Shown: positions 62,407 to 64,000 of the stretch, piece after piece
Numbering within the stretch: position 1 is the stretch's first letter
Layout of the letters: every line of letters starts with the position of its first letter
Source: Chryseobacterium sp. Bi04
GTDB lineage: Bacteria; Bacteroidota; Bacteroidia; Flavobacteriales; Weeksellaceae
Assembly (NCBI RefSeq): GCF_918698085.1
Contig: NZ_CAKKLP010000005.1
Span: 248,001-312,000 of the forward strand
DNA length: 64,000 nucleotides
Reading direction: 5' to 3'
Made by a program: the position numbers and the translations under genes
The notes under the pieces: model-generated
Databases searched by the model: none
Told to the model about the DNA's origin: nothing
What the model saw: the letters and a program-made list of their open reading frames with translations, nothing else

Positions 62407-62586
62407 TATTTATTTAGAATCAATAAAAATAAGAATGTAATGACATTTATCAGTTTATTAACATTTGAGACAAAAGAGACTATTTAAAACTGAAAATTAA
62501 TTGATTAATTGAATAACAACCAAACACTTACTTTGGAAAAATGGAAATTCAGGCTTTATCCTTCATCGTATGTCTTTTCAAACGAT

Positions 62587-62860
62587 CTACTGTCTTTTAC
62601 TGTAATTTCTGATGATCTCCAGTGATTTCTCTCTGTATAATTCATACTTCTTTTGATAGGCTTCTAATCTATCCTTAGCATCAGACCAGTTAAGTTTCAC
62701 TTTTCTTTCTCCTTTTCCCAGGAAGATTGCATATTCCTGATCTCCCGCTTCTCTATTTGAGTACAGTGGCCAGGAAGCTTCATTTTGATATCCTTTTTTA
62801 CATGTTTTTTTATATTACCATACAAACCGGGGATCTCCTCTCCATACTACCCTTATATTT
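62587..62860 (-). pseudogene. Decayed gene fragment without a start codon
   Basis: One minus-strand frame reads VWRGDPRFVW, a TAA, then YKKTCKKGYQNEASWPLYSN, and continues as a well-behaved coding sequence (GDQEYAIFLGKGERKVKLNW, SDAKDRLEAYQKKYELYREK) to a TAG at 62587. No ATG opens it, so normal ORF callers miss it. Composition and helix pattern are those of a real C-terminus, but I do not recognise the family. The remaining parts of 62377-62899 show nothing else. Confidence 0.5.
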
Positions 62861-62899
62861 TGTTACACAATTAACATTATTATCTTCTGTAAACTCATT

Positions 62900-64000
62900 T
62901 TAACTCATATTTTCAATAAGAATAGCTGAAGCTCCTCCACCACCATTACAGATGGCAGCAATACCATACCTTCCTCCTTCCTGGCGTAATATATTGACCA
63001 GAGTGGCAATGATCCTTGCTCCTGAAGCACCTATCGGATGACCTAATGCAACGGCCCCTCCATATACATTTACCCTGTCCAGATCATATCTTAAAATCTG
63101 CTGATTGGATAAAATAACAGATGAATACGCTTCATTGATCTCCAGATAATCTATATCAGAAAGACTAAGCCCGGACTGTTTGAGTACTTTATGAATAGCT
63201 ATAGAAGGAGAAGTGGTAAACCATTCCGGAGATTGTGCAGCATCGGCATATGCTATAATTTTTGCCAGCGGATTGATGCCATGGAGCTCTAAAGCTTTCG
63301 ATGAACCTAATAAAATAGCAGCAGCGCCGTCATTCAGGTTACTGGAATTGGCAGCTGTAAGCAGGCCGTCTTTTTCAAAAGCAGGTTTCAGCAATGAAAT
63401 CTTCTCAGGAATAAGCTTGTCAATATCTTCGTCTTTATCTACCGTTGTACTTCCTTTTCTTCCAGTCACTGATATTTCAATCAGTTCATTCTTAAACTTA
63501 CCCTTTCCCGAAGCTTCCTGGGCTCTCTTATAGGATAACAGGGCATAGTCGTCCAACTGTTGTCTGGTATGGCCATATTTTTTTACCCCAAGCTCAGCAG
63601 CACTTCCCATATGAAAATCATTATAAACATCCCATAATCCATCTTTAATCAGCCCATCTGTAAGCATTTCATCACCCAGTTTTTTCCCCTGACGCATATA
63701 GAGGTAATGAGGAACATTACTCATACTTTCCATTCCGCCCGTCATTACCCTATTTTCCAGTCCAAGCTGAATCTGCTGGGCCCCGATCATGACAGCCTTC
63801 ATCCCGGAAGCACAGACTTTATTGATTGTTGTAGCATCTTTATCTACGGGAATTTTAGAAAAAACAGCCGACTGCCTTGCCGGGGACTGCCCTACCCCAG
63901 CACTCAATACATTCCCCATATATACACTGTCTATATGTTCAGGCGCAAGTGATATACTTTCATAAGCATCCTGCATTGCTATTGCTCCTAACTGTGGGGC
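62900..64000 (-). CDS. Acetyl-CoA C-acetyltransferase (thiolase), N-terminus beyond the window
   Basis: The frame continues to the last base (APQLGAIAM before MQDAY), so the gene is cut. Visible: nucleophile Cys in INKVCASGMK, NEAYSS where the family has NEAFA, His in GHPIGASGAR and the second catalytic Cys in AICNGGGGAS. The GHPIGASGAR form and the alignment fit biosynthetic/degradative acetoacetyl-CoA thiolase (AtoB/PhaA-like) more than the FadA-type at 20283. It converts two acetyl-CoA to acetoacetyl-CoA reversibly. Confidence 0.92.
   Translation of the reverse strand, partial: APQLGAIAMQDAYESISLAPEHIDSVYMGNVLSAGVGQSPARQSAVFSKIPVDKDATTINKVCASGMKAVMIGAQQIQLGLENRVMTGGMESMSNVPHYLYMRQGKKLGDEMLTDGLIKDGLWDVYNDFHMGSAAELGVKKYGHTRQQLDDYALLSYKRAQEASGKGKFKNELIEISVTGRKGSTTVDKDEDIDKLIPEKISLLKPAFEKDGLLTAANSSNLNDGAAAILLGSSKALELHGINPLAKIIAYADAAQSPEWFTTSPSIAIHKVLKQSGLSLSDIDYLEINEAYSSVILSNQQILRYDLDRVNVYGGAVALGHPIGASGARIIATLVNILRQEGGRYGIAAICNGGGGASAILIENMS

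Overview
The window reads as chromosome of an AT-rich flavobacterium, most likely Chryseobacterium or a close Weeksellaceae relative. This rests on: type IX secretion (T9SS) genes and T9SS cargo with C-terminal sorting domains; the lipoprotein assembly factor TamL; Bacteroidetes-type promoters with a TAnnTTTG -7 box in front of many genes; and large YD-repeat (RHS) genes. The genus is an inference from gene content, not a database result.

Layout. 1-13 kb is housekeeping: a truncated LptF/LptG-like permease, a KASIII-like synthase, pyrH-frr, porQ-cmk, a YtxH/holin-like envelope trio, a SpoU methyltransferase divergent from tamL, a SanA-like protein, a PaaE-type reductase and a TlpA-like lipoprotein. 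13-16.6 kb holds an iron(III)/siderophore-type ABC permease and its ATPase. They are split by a tandem array of about 300-bp palindromic repeats that carry copies of the permease 3' end, and by a GxxExxY gene. 16.6-23.8 kb is a MarR-controlled fatty-acid beta-oxidation operon (hydroxyacyl-CoA dehydrogenase/hydratase, thiolase, acyl-CoA dehydrogenase). A REP-flanked transposase (RAYT) and a four-helix-bundle gene bracketed by inverted repeats sit in its spacers. 24-31 kb has a YegP-like protein, an HD hydrolase, a DUF2490 protein, a TonB receptor, uvrA, two candidate micro-ORFs with their own terminators, an inverted pair of DnaA boxes and tRNA-Arg(CCT).

31.5-43.8 kb, immediately after the tRNA, is an accessory island on the minus strand. 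A T9SS cargo protein is followed by an SpvB/TcB-like YD protein, an RHS protein with a JAMM/DUF4329-like tip, and a lipoprotein immunity candidate. Two displaced RHS tips follow, each with a HExxHxxGxxH metalloprotease domain and a lipoprotein partner; the two partners are paralogous. I read this as a Sec-exported polymorphic-toxin locus with extracytoplasmic protease effectors and lipoprotein immunity. It is the strongest candidate here for an under-described system.

44-48.8 kb contains a secreted lactonase, then AT-rich sequence with hypothetical genes and two frameshifted genes (one a phosphodiester glycosidase). 49-57.5 kb holds three AraC regulators with two MFS transporters, an NTF2-like protein, a T9SS cargo protein and a short-chain dehydrogenase. 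57.6-64 kb holds a SWIM/SNF2 helicase, a GEVED-domain T9SS cargo protein, a decayed gene fragment and a thiolase cut by the window end.

Functional links: PorQ belongs to the T9SS surface complex that processes sorting-domain proteins, and three such cargo genes lie in this window. The MarR regulator has two operator-like palindromes in front of it, so it probably controls itself and the beta-oxidation genes downstream.
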